From Pseudarthrobacter sulfonivorans (GTDB taxonomy: Bacteria; Actinomycetota; Actinomycetes; Actinomycetales; Micrococcaceae): 64,000 bases of DNA. The stretch is taken from NCBI RefSeq assembly GCF_014712225.1, contig NZ_JACXBW010000001.1, positions 124,001-188,000 on the forward strand, written 5' to 3'. The notes under the pieces were generated by a model. It worked only from the letters and a program-made list of their open reading frames with translations. It made no database searches and was not told the origin of the DNA. Below, piece after piece: positions 50,482 to 59,276 of this stretch. Positions within the stretch are counted from its first letter, which is position 1. Each line of letters opens with the position of its first letter. A program made the translations under genes and the position numbers.

Positions 50482-52008
50482 CTACAGGCGGGACGCGAGT
50501 TCCTTTTCAGGGGCGCCGTCCACCGCAGACTTTGCCGCGGCGAACTTTTCGTTCAGGCGGGAGTGCCTCTGGCCGTAAGCGAAGTAGATGATGATGCCGA
50601 TGACCAACCAGCCGGCGAAGAACATCCAGGTTTCCACGGCCAGGTTTGTCATCAGGTACAGGCACAGCACGGCGGAAACCACCGGCAGGACCTTGCCGAA
50701 CGGCACCCGGAAGGACGGCTTCAGGTCGGGGCGCTTCTTGCGCAGCACCAGGATGCCCAGGCTGACCATCACAAACGCGGACAGAGTGCCGATGTTGATC
50801 ATCTCTTCGAGCAGGTCCACGTTGGTCAGGCCGGCCACGAGGGCCACGGCGGCGCCGCAGATGATCTGGAGACGGACCGGCGTCGAACGCTTATCGCTGG
50901 TTTTGGACAGCGACCGCGGCAGCAAGCCGTCGCGGCTCATCGCCAGCACCACACGGGACAGTCCCATCAGGAGCACCATGATGACAGTGGTGAGGCCGAT
51001 CAGGGAGCCGAACGCGATGACCTTGGCAGCGGTGGTGTTGCCGACGGCTTCGAACGCGGTGGTGAGGGTGGGGTTCTCTGCCGCCGCAAGGTCGGTGTAG
51101 GAAACCATGCCGGTCAGTGCAAGGGACACCAGGATGTAGAGCAGGGTCACCACGGCCAGGCCGCCGAAGATGCCGCGCGGCAGCGTCTTCTGCGGGTTCT
51201 TCACTTCCTCCGCGGAGGTAGCCACTACATCGAAGCCAATGAAGGCGAAGAACACCAGGGCAGCACCGGCGAAGACACCGAGCGTGCCGTACTGGGCCGG
51301 CGCAGCGCCGGTGAGGAAACCGAAGAAGGACTGCTTGAGAACGTCAGCGGCGCCACCGGCAGTGGGCTCGGCAGCAGGGACGAACGGGCTGTAGTTCTCG
51401 AATTTCACGTAGGTGAAGCCCACCACGATCACAAACAGCACCACGGCGATCTTGATCAGTGTGAAGACGTTGCCCACGCGGGCCGAGAGCTTGGTGCCCA
51501 GCACCAGGAGGACGGTGAAGATCGCAACAATCAGGAAAGCGCCCCAGTAGAGGTCCACACCGCCGATCGAGAGGGCCGGCGGCACGTCGGCTCCCATCAG
51601 CGCGAAGACCTTGCTGAGGTAGATGCCCCAGTACTTGGCAATAACTGCCGCTGCGGTGAACAGTTCCAGGATGAGGTTCCAGCCGATGATCCACGCGAGC
51701 AACTCGCCCATGGTGGCGTACGTAAAGACGTACGCTGACCCGGCGACGGGAATGGCGGTGGCGAACTCGGCGTAGCACATGATCGCGAGGGCGCACGTTA
51801 CGGCGGCAATGGCAAAGGAGACCGTCACGGCCGGGCCGGCGAAGTTGGCCGCAGCCTTGGCGCCCACCGAGAAGATGCCGGCACCGACAGCTACCGCGAC
51901 ACCCATGATCATCAGGTCCCAGGTACTGAGTGACCGCTTGAGCTTGCGTCCGGGTTCGTCGGCGTCGGCGATCGACTGCTCGATGGTTTTGGTCCGGAGA
52001 AGGTTCAT
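50482..52008 (-). CDS. APC-family amino acid permease (cationic type)
   Basis: A 508-residue permease with 12-13 helices. It starts LKRSLSTWDLMIMGVAVAVGAGIFSVG (given here in part: WDLMIMGVAVAVGAGIFSVG), then YAEFATAIPVAGSAYVFTY at helix 3. The layout matches the CAT/YfnA subgroup that takes up basic or aromatic amino acids. The ATG at 52008 is used because the upstream open frame has no membrane or ribosome-site support. It is monocistronic. Confidence 0.83.
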   Translation of the reverse strand: MNLLRTKTIEQSIADADEPGRKLKRSLSTWDLMIMGVAVAVGAGIFSVGAKAAANFAGPAVTVSFAIAAVTCALAIMCYAEFATAIPVAGSAYVFTYATMGELLAWIIGWNLILELFTAAAVIAKYWGIYLSKVFALMGADVPPALSIGGVDLYWGAFLIVAIFTVLLVLGTKLSARVGNVFTLIKIAVVLFVIVVGFTYVKFENYSPFVPAAEPTAGGAADVLKQSFFGFLTGAAPAQYGTLGVFAGAALVFFAFIGFDVVATSAEEVKNPQKTLPRGIFGGLAVVTLLYILVSLALTGMVSYTDLAAAENPTLTTAFEAVGNTTAAKVIAFGSLIGLTTVIMVLLMGLSRVVLAMSRDGLLPRSLSKTSDKRSTPVRLQIICGAAVALVAGLTNVDLLEEMINIGTLSAFVMVSLGILVLRKKRPDLKPSFRVPFGKVLPVVSAVLCLYLMTNLAVETWMFFAGWLVIGIIIYFAYGQRHSRLNEKFAAAKSAVDGAPEKELASRL

Positions 52009-52125
52009 AAGTGGTTCCACAATCTTGAATAGTGTAGGAAACAGACTTATCAACTTTACCGTCCATCCACTGGACGGTCGGAATTGTTCCGCATCGTGAG
52101 ACGGCATGGATGCCGAAGATAATGC

Positions 52126-52173
52126 AGGAAAGCCCTCGAGAGCCTCCTTTTCGGAGACCTCGAGGGCTTTCCT
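52126..52173. terminator. Terminator between the permease and DUF779 genes
   Basis: AGGAAAGCCCTCGAG (52126-52140) pairs perfectly with CTCGAGGGCTTTCCT (52159-52173), and an inner CCTCC/GGAG pair extends it. It lies 10 bases past the DUF779 stop and ends the alcohol oxidation operon. Confidence 0.75.
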
Positions 52174-52183
52174 GTCGAACTGG

Positions 52184-52591
52184 CTAGACGGGCCAGTCCA
52201 TCAGGGTGGACCGGATCAGGAAACGTTTGCCTTCGGGTGACTCAACCGAGAAGCCGCTCCCCCGGCCTGCCACCACATCCACTGTCAGATGCGTATGGCT
52301 CCAGTATTCGAACTGCTCCCGGGACATCCAGAACTCCAGCGGCTCCGGCTTGAGCCCGTCCGAGATATCGAAGAGTCCCAGCAGCACGTCAGAATCGCCC
52401 GTGATGAACTCACCGGCCGGGAAACACATGGGTGATGATCCGTCGCAGCACCCACCGGACTGGTGGAACATCAGCGGCCCGTGCTGGCGCCAAAGTTTCC
52501 GCAGCAGTACCACCGCCTCGGGGGTGAGCGCCACCCGGGAGAAATCCTCCCCCGGCAGCGTCACCGCGGCGTCGAGCCGATTGTTGGGCAT
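52184..52591 (-). CDS. DUF779 family protein
   Basis: A 135-residue protein with the family motif MFHQSGGCCDGSSPMCFP (about 41-58), a Cys-Cys pair plus Cys56 that could bind a metal. EFWMSREQFEYWSHTHLTVD (about 87-106) is the second conserved segment. DUF779 genes are often beside aldehyde or alcohol dehydrogenases, as here. Its ATG overlaps the dehydrogenase stop by one base (TGATG). Function unknown, perhaps a metal or thiol helper. Confidence 0.82.
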   Translation of the reverse strand: MPNNRLDAAVTLPGEDFSRVALTPEAVVLLRKLWRQHGPLMFHQSGGCCDGSSPMCFPAGEFITGDSDVLLGLFDISDGLKPEPLEFWMSREQFEYWSHTHLTVDVVAGRGSGFSVESPEGKRFLIRSTLMDWPV

Positions 52592-53613
52592 CAGAACCTC
52601 AGCACCACGCGGCCGTCGATCTTCGCATGCTTCATTTCGTCAAGGACTGCGTTGATTTCCCCGAGTTCCCGCACCGAAACGGTGGGATGGATCCTGCCCT
52701 GCGCGTAGAACTCCAGGGCTTCCTCCAGGTCCTGCCGGGTGCCGACGATCGAACCGCGGACGGTCAGGCCCTTGAGCACAATCTCGAAGATCGGTGCCGG
52801 GAAGTCGCCCGGCGGCAGGCCGTTGAACACAATCGTCCCGCCCCTGCGCGCCATGCCGATCGCCTGTCCGAAAGCGGACGGGTGCACTGCGGTGACAAGG
52901 ACTCCATGGCAACCTCCGGTTTCACGCTGGATGACTTCCGCGGGATCTTCGTGCAGGGCGTTGACCGTCAGCTCGGCACCATGGGACTTCGCCAGCGCGA
53001 GCTTGTCGTCCGCGATGTCCACGGCGGCAACCCGCAGTCCCATGGCAACCGCGTACTGGACGGCGATGTGCCCCAGGCCGCCGATGCCGGAGATGGTGAC
53101 CCACTGGCCAGGTTTGGCCTCGGTCATTTTCAGGCCCTTGTAGACCGTGACGCCTGCGCAAAGAACCGGTGCCACCTCCACGGGGTCCGAGCCGGCCGGG
53201 ATGCGCGCCGCGAAACGCGAATCCACCAGCATGTACTCGCCGAACGAGCCGTCCACGCTGTAGCCGGCGTTCTTCTGCACCTCACAGAGGGTTTCCCAGC
53301 CGGTGCGGCAGTACTGGCAGTCGCCGCAGGCGGACCAGAGCCAGGCGTTTCCGACCAGGTCGCCCACGGCCAGGTCCGTGACGCCCTCACCCAGGGCCAC
53401 CACTTCGCCCACGCCCTCGTGGCCGGGAATGAACGGCGGCGTCGGCTTGACCGGCCAGTCGCCCTCGGCCGCGTGGAGGTCCGTGTGGCAGACCCCGGTG
53501 GTGAGCACCTTGACCAGGGCTTCCCCCGGCCCCGGGGTGGGAATGGCAAGGTTTTGGATCTGGATGTCCTGGCCGAACTCGGTTACTACTGCTGCTTGCA
53601 TTGTCGTCGTCAT
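52591..53613 (-). CDS. adhP: Zinc-dependent alcohol dehydrogenase
   Basis: A 340-residue medium-chain dehydrogenase. The catalytic zinc site is GVCHTDLHAAEGDWP (Cys near 37) with the GHEGVGEVV Glu. Structural zinc is bound by CGDCQYCRTGWETLC (about 92-106). The NAD site is GIGGLGHIAVQYA (about 171-183). The size and motifs match the AdhP/AdhA group that oxidises ethanol and other primary alcohols with NAD+. It is followed by DUF779 and preceded by the aldehyde dehydrogenase. Confidence 0.92.
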   Translation of the reverse strand: MTTTMQAAVVTEFGQDIQIQNLAIPTPGPGEALVKVLTTGVCHTDLHAAEGDWPVKPTPPFIPGHEGVGEVVALGEGVTDLAVGDLVGNAWLWSACGDCQYCRTGWETLCEVQKNAGYSVDGSFGEYMLVDSRFAARIPAGSDPVEVAPVLCAGVTVYKGLKMTEAKPGQWVTISGIGGLGHIAVQYAVAMGLRVAAVDIADDKLALAKSHGAELTVNALHEDPAEVIQRETGGCHGVLVTAVHPSAFGQAIGMARRGGTIVFNGLPPGDFPAPIFEIVLKGLTVRGSIVGTRQDLEEALEFYAQGRIHPTVSVRELGEINAVLDEMKHAKIDGRVVLRF

Positions 53614-53689
53614 TGGCGAAATCCTTGCGTCGTTGTAGCGGTGGTGAGGGGATGGCGGGCGGCCCTGGGGCCACCCGCCCCCAGCCGGC

Positions 53690-55216
53690 TTAGAAGAAGC
53701 CGAGCTTGTTTTCGTTGTAGCTGACCAGGAGGTTCTTGGTCTGCTGGTAGTGGTCCAGCATCATGGAGTGGTTTTCACGCCCGATGCCTGAGGATTTGTA
53801 GCCGCCAAAGGCGGCACCCGCCGGGTAGGCGTGGTAGTTGTTGACCCAGACACGGCCTGCCTGGATTTCGCGGCCTGCACGGTACGCAACGTTGCCGTTG
53901 CGGGACCAGACGCCGGCGCCGAGGCCGTAGAGGGTGTCGTTGGCGATGCCCATGGCGTCGTTGTAGTCGCTGAACTTGGTCACCGAAACCACCGGGCCGA
54001 AGATCTCCTCCTGGAAGATCCGCATCTTGTTGTGGCCCTCGAAGACGGTGGGCTGGACGTAGTAGCCGCCGGCCAGGTCGCCGGGAAGCTCGGCGCGGCC
54101 GCCGCCGATGAGCACCTTGGCGCCCTCCTGCTTGCCGATGTCGATGTAGGAGAGGATCTTCTCGAGCTGGTCGTTGGAGGCCTGCGCGCCCACCTGCGTT
54201 TCGGTGTCCAGCGGGTTGCCCTGGATCATCTTCCCCACCCGGGCGATGGCGTCGGCCATGAAGGAGTCGTAGATGTCCTCCTGGACCAGGGCACGGGACG
54301 GGCAGGTGCAGACTTCGCCCTGGTTGAAGGCGAAGAGCGCGAAGCCCTCCTGTGCCTTGTCGTAGAAGGCGTCGCTTGTATCGGCGGCAACATCGTTGAA
54401 GAAGATGTTGGGGCTCTTGCCCCCGAGTTCCAGGGTGACCGGGATGAGGTTCTGGCTGGCGTACTGGCTGATGAGCCGGCCGGTGGTGGTTTCACCCGTG
54501 AAGGCGATCTTACGGATGCGGGGGCTCGAGGCCAGCGGTTTGCCCGCCTCGACGCCGAAGCCGTTGACCACGTTCAGCACGCCGGCGGGCAGGAGGTCAC
54601 CGATGAGTTCCATCAGGACGAGGATGGACGACGGCGTCTGCTCGGCCGGCTTCAGGACCACGGCGTTGCCGGCCGCCAGCGCGGGGGCCAGCTTCCAGAC
54701 CGCCATCAGGATGGGGAAGTTCCACGGGATGATCTGGCCGACGACGCCGAGCGGCTCGTGGTAGTGGTAGGCGGTAGTGTCGTCGTCGAGCTGCGACAGC
54801 CGGCCTTCCTGGGCCCGGACGGCGGAGGCGAAGTAGCGGAAGTGGTCCGCGGCGAGCGGCATGTCCGCGTTGAGGGTTTCGCGGATGGGCTTGCCGTTGT
54901 CCCAGGATTCGGCGACGGCCAGCATCTCCAGGTTTTCATCGATCCGGTCGGCGATCTTGTTCAGGATGGCGGCGCGCTCGGTGACGGAGGTCTTGCCCCA
55001 GGACGGTGCGACCTTGTGAGCGGCGTCCAAGGCGAGCTCGATGTCCTCCGCGGTGCCGCGGGCAACCTCGCAGAAGACCTTGCCGGTGACGGGGGTGATG
55101 TTCTCGAAGTACTGACCCTTGACGGGGGCTACCCACTCGCCGCCAATCCAGTTCTCGTAGCGGTCCTTGAACGTGACCTTCGAACCCTCGGTACCGGGCT
55201 GTGCGTAAACAGTCAT
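53690..55216 (-). CDS. NAD-dependent aldehyde dehydrogenase (AldB/ExaC-like)
   Basis: A 508-residue enzyme. The NAD pocket has [20 protein letters not shown] (about 154-173) and [11 protein letters not shown]. The general-base Glu is in [12 protein letters not shown] (about 258-269), and the catalytic Cys is in [14 protein letters not shown] (about 294-307). It oxidises acetaldehyde or similar aldehydes to acids. GGAGC precedes the ATG. It is the first gene of the three-gene operon. The operon suits ethanol to acetate oxidation. Confidence 0.92.
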   Translation of the reverse strand: MTVYAQPGTEGSKVTFKDRYENWIGGEWVAPVKGQYFENITPVTGKVFCEVARGTAEDIELALDAAHKVAPSWGKTSVTERAAILNKIADRIDENLEMLAVAESWDNGKPIRETLNADMPLAADHFRYFASAVRAQEGRLSQLDDDTTAYHYHEPLGVVGQIIPWNFPILMAVWKLAPALAAGNAVVLKPAEQTPSSILVLMELIGDLLPAGVLNVVNGFGVEAGKPLASSPRIRKIAFTGETTTGRLISQYASQNLIPVTLELGGKSPNIFFNDVAADTSDAFYDKAQEGFALFAFNQGEVCTCPSRALVQEDIYDSFMADAIARVGKMIQGNPLDTETQVGAQASNDQLEKILSYIDIGKQEGAKVLIGGGRAELPGDLAGGYYVQPTVFEGHNKMRIFQEEIFGPVVSVTKFSDYNDAMGIANDTLYGLGAGVWSRNGNVAYRAGREIQAGRVWVNNYHAYPAGAAFGGYKSSGIGRENHSMMLDHYQQTKNLLVSYNENKLGFF

Positions 55217-55402
55217 TGCTAGCTCCTTTGCTGTGCAAGAGGCGCCGCCTTATCCTGCGGCCGCCGTTGGAGTCAGCGTACGAGGGTGCAGGTTGCAGTT
55301 AGGTTGCAACCCCGTGAGCCAGGTCACAGAAAAGGTTGCTGTAGCAGGGACCACGCCTTCCGTGTTCCCTGGCCGTGGAGCCGCTCCGGCGAGGCCCCGG
55401 CC

Positions 55403-55455
55403 CGAGCTTGCGAGGGCTGGGAGCCGGAACGGACTTGCGAGGTTAGGGAGCAGGT
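55403..55455. repeat. REP-like CTTGCGAGG units, copy 2 and partial copy 3
   Basis: CGAGCTTGCGAGGG with GCTGGGAGCCGG (55403-55427) matches the copy at 34037-34060. A shorter unit, ACTTGCGAGGTTAGGGAGCA, follows at 55433-55452. They lie after the end of the GAF regulator gene, which stops at 55455. Confidence 0.5.
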
Positions 55456-56849
55456 CAGGCGCTCAGTTCGGCTTCCAGCCGCTCAAGATCGGCGACGACG
55501 GCGGCCCGTTTGGGCGAGCGCGGCGGCAGCAGCTTCAGGGCGGCAGTCCGGACGTCGACGTCGTCCTTTGCCTCCGGGAGGGCCGCATACTTGAGCAGCG
55601 TCTCGGCACTGCCGTCAGTGAGCACCGCTTCGCGCATGAGCGAGGAGACCCTGTCGCGCAGGTCAATGATGCCCGGCGCCTCGGACCGCGGCAGCACCGC
55701 GCCCCGGTAGATTTCGAGCGCAATCCGGTGGGCACCGCGCTGCAGGCAGTTCAACACCTGGCCGCTGTCCGGGACCAGGTCCATGCTGAGTTTGTAGGGC
55801 CGGGAGCCGGGGACGGCGGCCGGGTTGAGCTGGTGCAGGATCTTGCGCAGCCGGACCATTTCGGCGCGGAGCGTCATGGCGGACCCGTCACCCGGATAGA
55901 GCAGCACACAGATCTCGTCGGCGCTCAGGCCGTCCGGGTGAATGCTGAGGAGGGCGAGGATCTCACTGTGCCGGGCGGACAGCGCCACCGTTTTTCCTTC
56001 GATGCTGAGCAACGCCTGGTCGCGGCCCAGAAGCTGCAGGCTGTTGCGGTAGAGGCTGCCTTCCTTCACACCGCCGGCGCCCGCTCGCCCTGCCCGCGCC
56101 GAACCCGGCATGGCCGCCGAACCGGCCTTCCGTCGTCGGGCGGGCCGGCTGGCAAGGGTTGCCGCCAACTGCAATCGCTCTACGCGGAGCTGCGCCTGTG
56201 CGGCGGCGACCGTCGCCTCGACGAGCGACAGAGTGTGGGGCGCCACCGCGCTGGCCTTGCCCGTGATGTCCACAACACCCAGCAGGGCACCGGAATCCGG
56301 ATCGTGGAACGGGACGGCGGTGCAGCTCCACGCGTGCACGGACCGCTGGTAGTGCTCGGCCCCGGAAATCTGGATGCCGCGGCCCAGTGCCAGGGCAGTT
56401 CCTGGAGCGCTGGTGCCCACAGTGGCCTCCGACCAGTCGGCGCCTGGCACGAACATCATGCCTTCGGCACGGCGCTGCAGGGCCGGATCGCCCTCCACCC
56501 AGAGCAGCCGGCCCACCTCGTCCCCCACCGCAACGAGCAGGCCGCTGTCGTGGCTGGGCTGGACCAGGAGCTTGTGGATCACCGGCATGATGCTGGCCAG
56601 CGGATGCTGCCGCCGGTATTCCTCGAGTTCGTCGGTGTCCAGGGCAAGGGGCGCTTCGGGGTTGTCCGGGTTGGCCTGCAATTTGGCGGACCGTTGCCAG
56701 GATTCCCGGATGAGCTCGCGCAGGCCAGGGAGTTCCGGCGCGAGCGGAAAGGCTCGTGCGTCCAGCTGCTCGTGGGCGGCCAGGGCATGCCGCTGGGCCA
56801 CCGCTAGCAGTTCACTGCCAGCTGCCGGCGGCTGGATAAGGTTCCTCAT
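55455..56849 (-). CDS. GAF-domain regulator (AcoR-like, without sigma-54 ATPase domain)
   Basis: A 464-residue protein. The N-terminal half (about 60-240) is GAF-like with ASIMPVIHKLLVQPSHDSGL and GTALALGRGIQISGAEHYQR, and a helix with HDPDSGALLGVVDITG. A linker follows (RPARRRKAGSAAMPGSARAG). The C-terminal part (about 300-400) has KTVALSARHSEILALLSIHP and EMVRLRKILHQL, a winged-helix DNA-binding module. The AAA+ domain of classical AcoR is missing. It is read toward the aldehyde dehydrogenase operon and should activate it. The ATG at 56849 follows AGGGGAG. Confidence 0.75.
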   Translation of the reverse strand: MRNLIQPPAAGSELLAVAQRHALAAHEQLDARAFPLAPELPGLRELIRESWQRSAKLQANPDNPEAPLALDTDELEEYRRQHPLASIMPVIHKLLVQPSHDSGLLVAVGDEVGRLLWVEGDPALQRRAEGMMFVPGADWSEATVGTSAPGTALALGRGIQISGAEHYQRSVHAWSCTAVPFHDPDSGALLGVVDITGKASAVAPHTLSLVEATVAAAQAQLRVERLQLAATLASRPARRRKAGSAAMPGSARAGRAGAGGVKEGSLYRNSLQLLGRDQALLSIEGKTVALSARHSEILALLSIHPDGLSADEICVLLYPGDGSAMTLRAEMVRLRKILHQLNPAAVPGSRPYKLSMDLVPDSGQVLNCLQRGAHRIALEIYRGAVLPRSEAPGIIDLRDRVSSLMREAVLTDGSAETLLKYAALPEAKDDVDVRTAALKLLPPRSPKRAAVVADLERLEAELSA

Positions 56850-56874
56850 CGAACTCCCCTCGGTGCTGCACAGT

Positions 56875-58269
56875 CTAGTGGCTTGCCCAGCTTTCTGTCC
56901 GGTCGCGGAGTTCGGCATAGCGCTCGTAGACCTGGGGCCGGGGTGTGTCTTCAAAGACCGTGGAGTCTGCGCCGGGCCACAGCGGGGGCTGCTCGGCTCC
57001 GCTGAGCGCCCAGGCAGCCTGGCGCGCCGCGCCAAGCGCCACATACTCCCCCGGCGCCGGGACGTTTACTGCCACACCGAAGACCTGCGGTGCTATGCGG
57101 CGCAGTGCCTCTGACTGTGATCCGCCGCCGATCAGCAGGATGCGCCGGGTGGGCACTCCGGTGGCAGTTTCCAGTGCCTTGACCGCATCCTGGAGCGAAC
57201 ACAGCAGGCCTTCGATGACGGCGCGTGCCAGATCCTCGCGGTTCGTTGCGGAGGTCAGTCCATGCATGGTGCCGGTTGCTTCCGGACGGTTGGGCGTCCG
57301 CTCCCCGTCCAGGTACGGCAGCATCACGGCGCCGCCCGCGCCCGGCCGGGCGGACAGGGCCAACCTGGCGAATTCAGCGTGGTCCACTCCCAGCAGGCGT
57401 GCCCCGAACTCGAGCACGCGGGCGCCGTTCAGGGTGCAGGCCAGCGGCAGGTTCCGCCCGGTGGCGTCGACGAATCCCGATACCAGCCCGCTGCCGTCAT
57501 GCACGCTGGCGTCAACGACGGCGGAGGCCACACCGGAGGTGCCGATGGACACGCAGACGTCACCGGGGCCAAGCCCGAGGCCAAGGGCTGCGGCCATGTT
57601 GTCCCCCGTGCCGGCCGCGATGGCCTTGCCGTCGCGAGTAGCGCCGACCACTTCGTTCGGGCCCGCTACCCGGGGCAGGCCGACAGCGTGGCCCAGAGCC
57701 AGGCGGGCGATTTCCGGCACAAACTCACGTGCCGACGTCGAATAGTAGCCTGTGCCTGAGGCGTCGCCGTGGTCGGTTGTCATTTCACGCTGTCCGCCCA
57801 ACTGCCAGGTCAGGTAGTCATGCGGCAGCAGCACATGTTCGGTGCGTGCTGCGCTTTCGGGCTCGACGTCCCGGAGCCAACGAAGTTTTGACGCGGTCAG
57901 CGAGGCGACCATGACGCTGCCCACGGCGTCGGCGCAGGCCTGCGGCCCGCCGAACTCGTCGACCAACTGGCGCGCCTGCGGCGCGGATGAGGTGTCGTTC
58001 CAGAGGACGGCGGGCCGGACCACGCGGCGGTCCGCATCGAGCGCCACCATGCCGTGCTGTTGTCCGGCCACCGAGACTGCGTCGGCCTGCGGGAGCAGCT
58101 CGCCGGCGGAGGCGGCCAGTGCCGCCTGCCAAGCCGCCGGATCCACCTGGGTGCCATCCGGGTGTGCGGCACGGCGCAGGGTGTGGACTTTACCGGTCTC
58201 GGCGTCCACCAGCGCGGCTTTGCAGGACTGGGTGGACGAATCGATGCCAAGGACGAACTGGGGGCTCAA
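56875..58269 (-). CDS. xylB: Xylulokinase
   Basis: A 464-residue FGGY kinase. The start is FVLGIDSSTQSCKAALVDAE (about 5-24). VAGQQHGMVALD (about 67-78) is the sugar-binding site and WNDTSSAPQA (about 90) follows. YLDGERTPNRPEATGTMHGL (about 318-337) is the FGGY signature region, and LLIGGGSQSEALRRI is the adenosine site. It phosphorylates D-xylulose. It lies beside a polyol regulator and divergent from polyol transport and dehydrogenase genes, so it completes an arabitol pathway. Confidence 0.92.
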   Translation of the reverse strand: MSPQFVLGIDSSTQSCKAALVDAETGKVHTLRRAAHPDGTQVDPAAWQAALAASAGELLPQADAVSVAGQQHGMVALDADRRVVRPAVLWNDTSSAPQARQLVDEFGGPQACADAVGSVMVASLTASKLRWLRDVEPESAARTEHVLLPHDYLTWQLGGQREMTTDHGDASGTGYYSTSAREFVPEIARLALGHAVGLPRVAGPNEVVGATRDGKAIAAGTGDNMAAALGLGLGPGDVCVSIGTSGVASAVVDASVHDGSGLVSGFVDATGRNLPLACTLNGARVLEFGARLLGVDHAEFARLALSARPGAGGAVMLPYLDGERTPNRPEATGTMHGLTSATNREDLARAVIEGLLCSLQDAVKALETATGVPTRRILLIGGGSQSEALRRIAPQVFGVAVNVPAPGEYVALGAARQAAWALSGAEQPPLWPGADSTVFEDTPRPQVYERYAELRDRTESWASH

Positions 58270-58318
58270 GGAAGCTCCTGAAGAATGAAGGGACGCTCGG
58301 TCCGGACGGTGCCGGGCA

Positions 58319-59140
58319 TTACAGTGCAGGCGCGGTATGGATTGTCAGGCCCAGCCGCTCCAACTGGGCCCGGTGTGAGGCAGGCAGGTCCGCCGCGACC
58401 ACGATGTCGTCAAAGATGTCCAGGTCAACCACGTGGTAGAGGCCGTTGGATTCGAACTTGCTGGTGTCGGCCAGCAGGACCTTTCGCTCGGCCACTTCGA
58501 TAATGGCCTTCTTGGTCAATGCGGCCTCGGCGTCAGGATGGAACAGAGCGCCGTTCTTCAGAGCCGTGGTGGAGACGAACACCAGGTCCGCGGCGATGCG
58601 CTTAACCTGGTCCACCACCACAGTGCCCAGGAAACTGTCCGTCTCGGAGTAGTACTGGCCGCCCAGGCCCACCAGCGCGATTGACGGATGCTGGGCTACG
58701 ACGCCCATGAGACCCAGCGAGTGCGTGATCACCGTGGACGGCTGACGGTCCGCGATGTACTGGCCCATGGCCCCGACAGTGGTGGAGTCGTCGAGGCAGA
58801 CGATGGCGCCGCCGGGAATGAGTCCGGCTGCGGTCCGGGCCAGCAGGTCCTTCTGGGCAGAATTCATGTGGCGGCGGAGCCTGACATCCCGTTCAGCGAA
58901 CCGGCGCGGGATGGCCCTGGCACCGCCGCGGATGCGTTCCAGCCTTCCGTCCCGGGTCAGCTGGTCCAGATCGCGGTGGATGGTCATGATGCTGACGCCG
59001 AAGGTCTCTGCCATTGCCTCCAACTTGGCGCTGGCGCGCTCCTCCACGAACCGCGCCAAGGCATGGCGGCGCGCGTCGGGCTGCAGACCATGGAGGGCTG
59101 TTCCGGCGCTGGATTCCACACCGTGCTGTTCGGTAGTCAC
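58319..59140 (-). CDS. DeoR-family regulator of the polyol locus
   Basis: A 273-residue regulator. The N-terminal HTH region (about 20-75) has MAETFGVSIMTIHRDLDQLT, and RLERIRGGARAI is the wing. The DeoRC sugar-phosphate domain follows with IVCLDDSTTVGAMGQYI (about 114), VITHSLGLM and VVDLDIFDDIVVAADL near the end. The GTG at 59140 is chosen; an in-frame TTG further out is less likely. It lies between xylB and the MFS gene and probably represses both units through 59198-59238. Confidence 0.83.
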   Translation of the reverse strand: MTTEQHGVESSAGTALHGLQPDARRHALARFVEERASAKLEAMAETFGVSIMTIHRDLDQLTRDGRLERIRGGARAIPRRFAERDVRLRRHMNSAQKDLLARTAAGLIPGGAIVCLDDSTTVGAMGQYIADRQPSTVITHSLGLMGVVAQHPSIALVGLGGQYYSETDSFLGTVVVDQVKRIAADLVFVSTTALKNGALFHPDAEAALTKKAIIEVAERKVLLADTSKFESNGLYHVVDLDIFDDIVVAADLPASHRAQLERLGLTIHTAPAL

Positions 59141-59197
59141 ATTCCAGATGGTAGATCCAAACCCGAGGTGAATCAAACATGCTGATTACTTCTCACT

Positions 59198-59238
59198 TCT
59201 AACATTATTTATGTTATCTTTGTGAAATTATTGTTAGA
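59198..59238. promoter_or_regulatory. Operator candidate in the polyol divergent promoter
   Basis: TCTAACA (59198-59204) and TGTTAGA (59232-59238) are perfectly complementary, 27 bases apart, in an AT-rich stretch of about 50 bases. The distance allows two DeoR sites or a looped pair. It lies between the divergent deoR-xylB and MFS-dehydrogenase units. Confidence 0.5.
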
Positions 59239-59276
59239 TTGACCACACGGATTCGCTAGCGACGCAAGGAAGCGAC

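Noticed and set aside
50308..51738. Long 476-codon open frame opposite the amino acid permease
   Set aside because: Low-complexity His/Gln/Glu composition and the real permease on the opposite strand show that it is a shadow.
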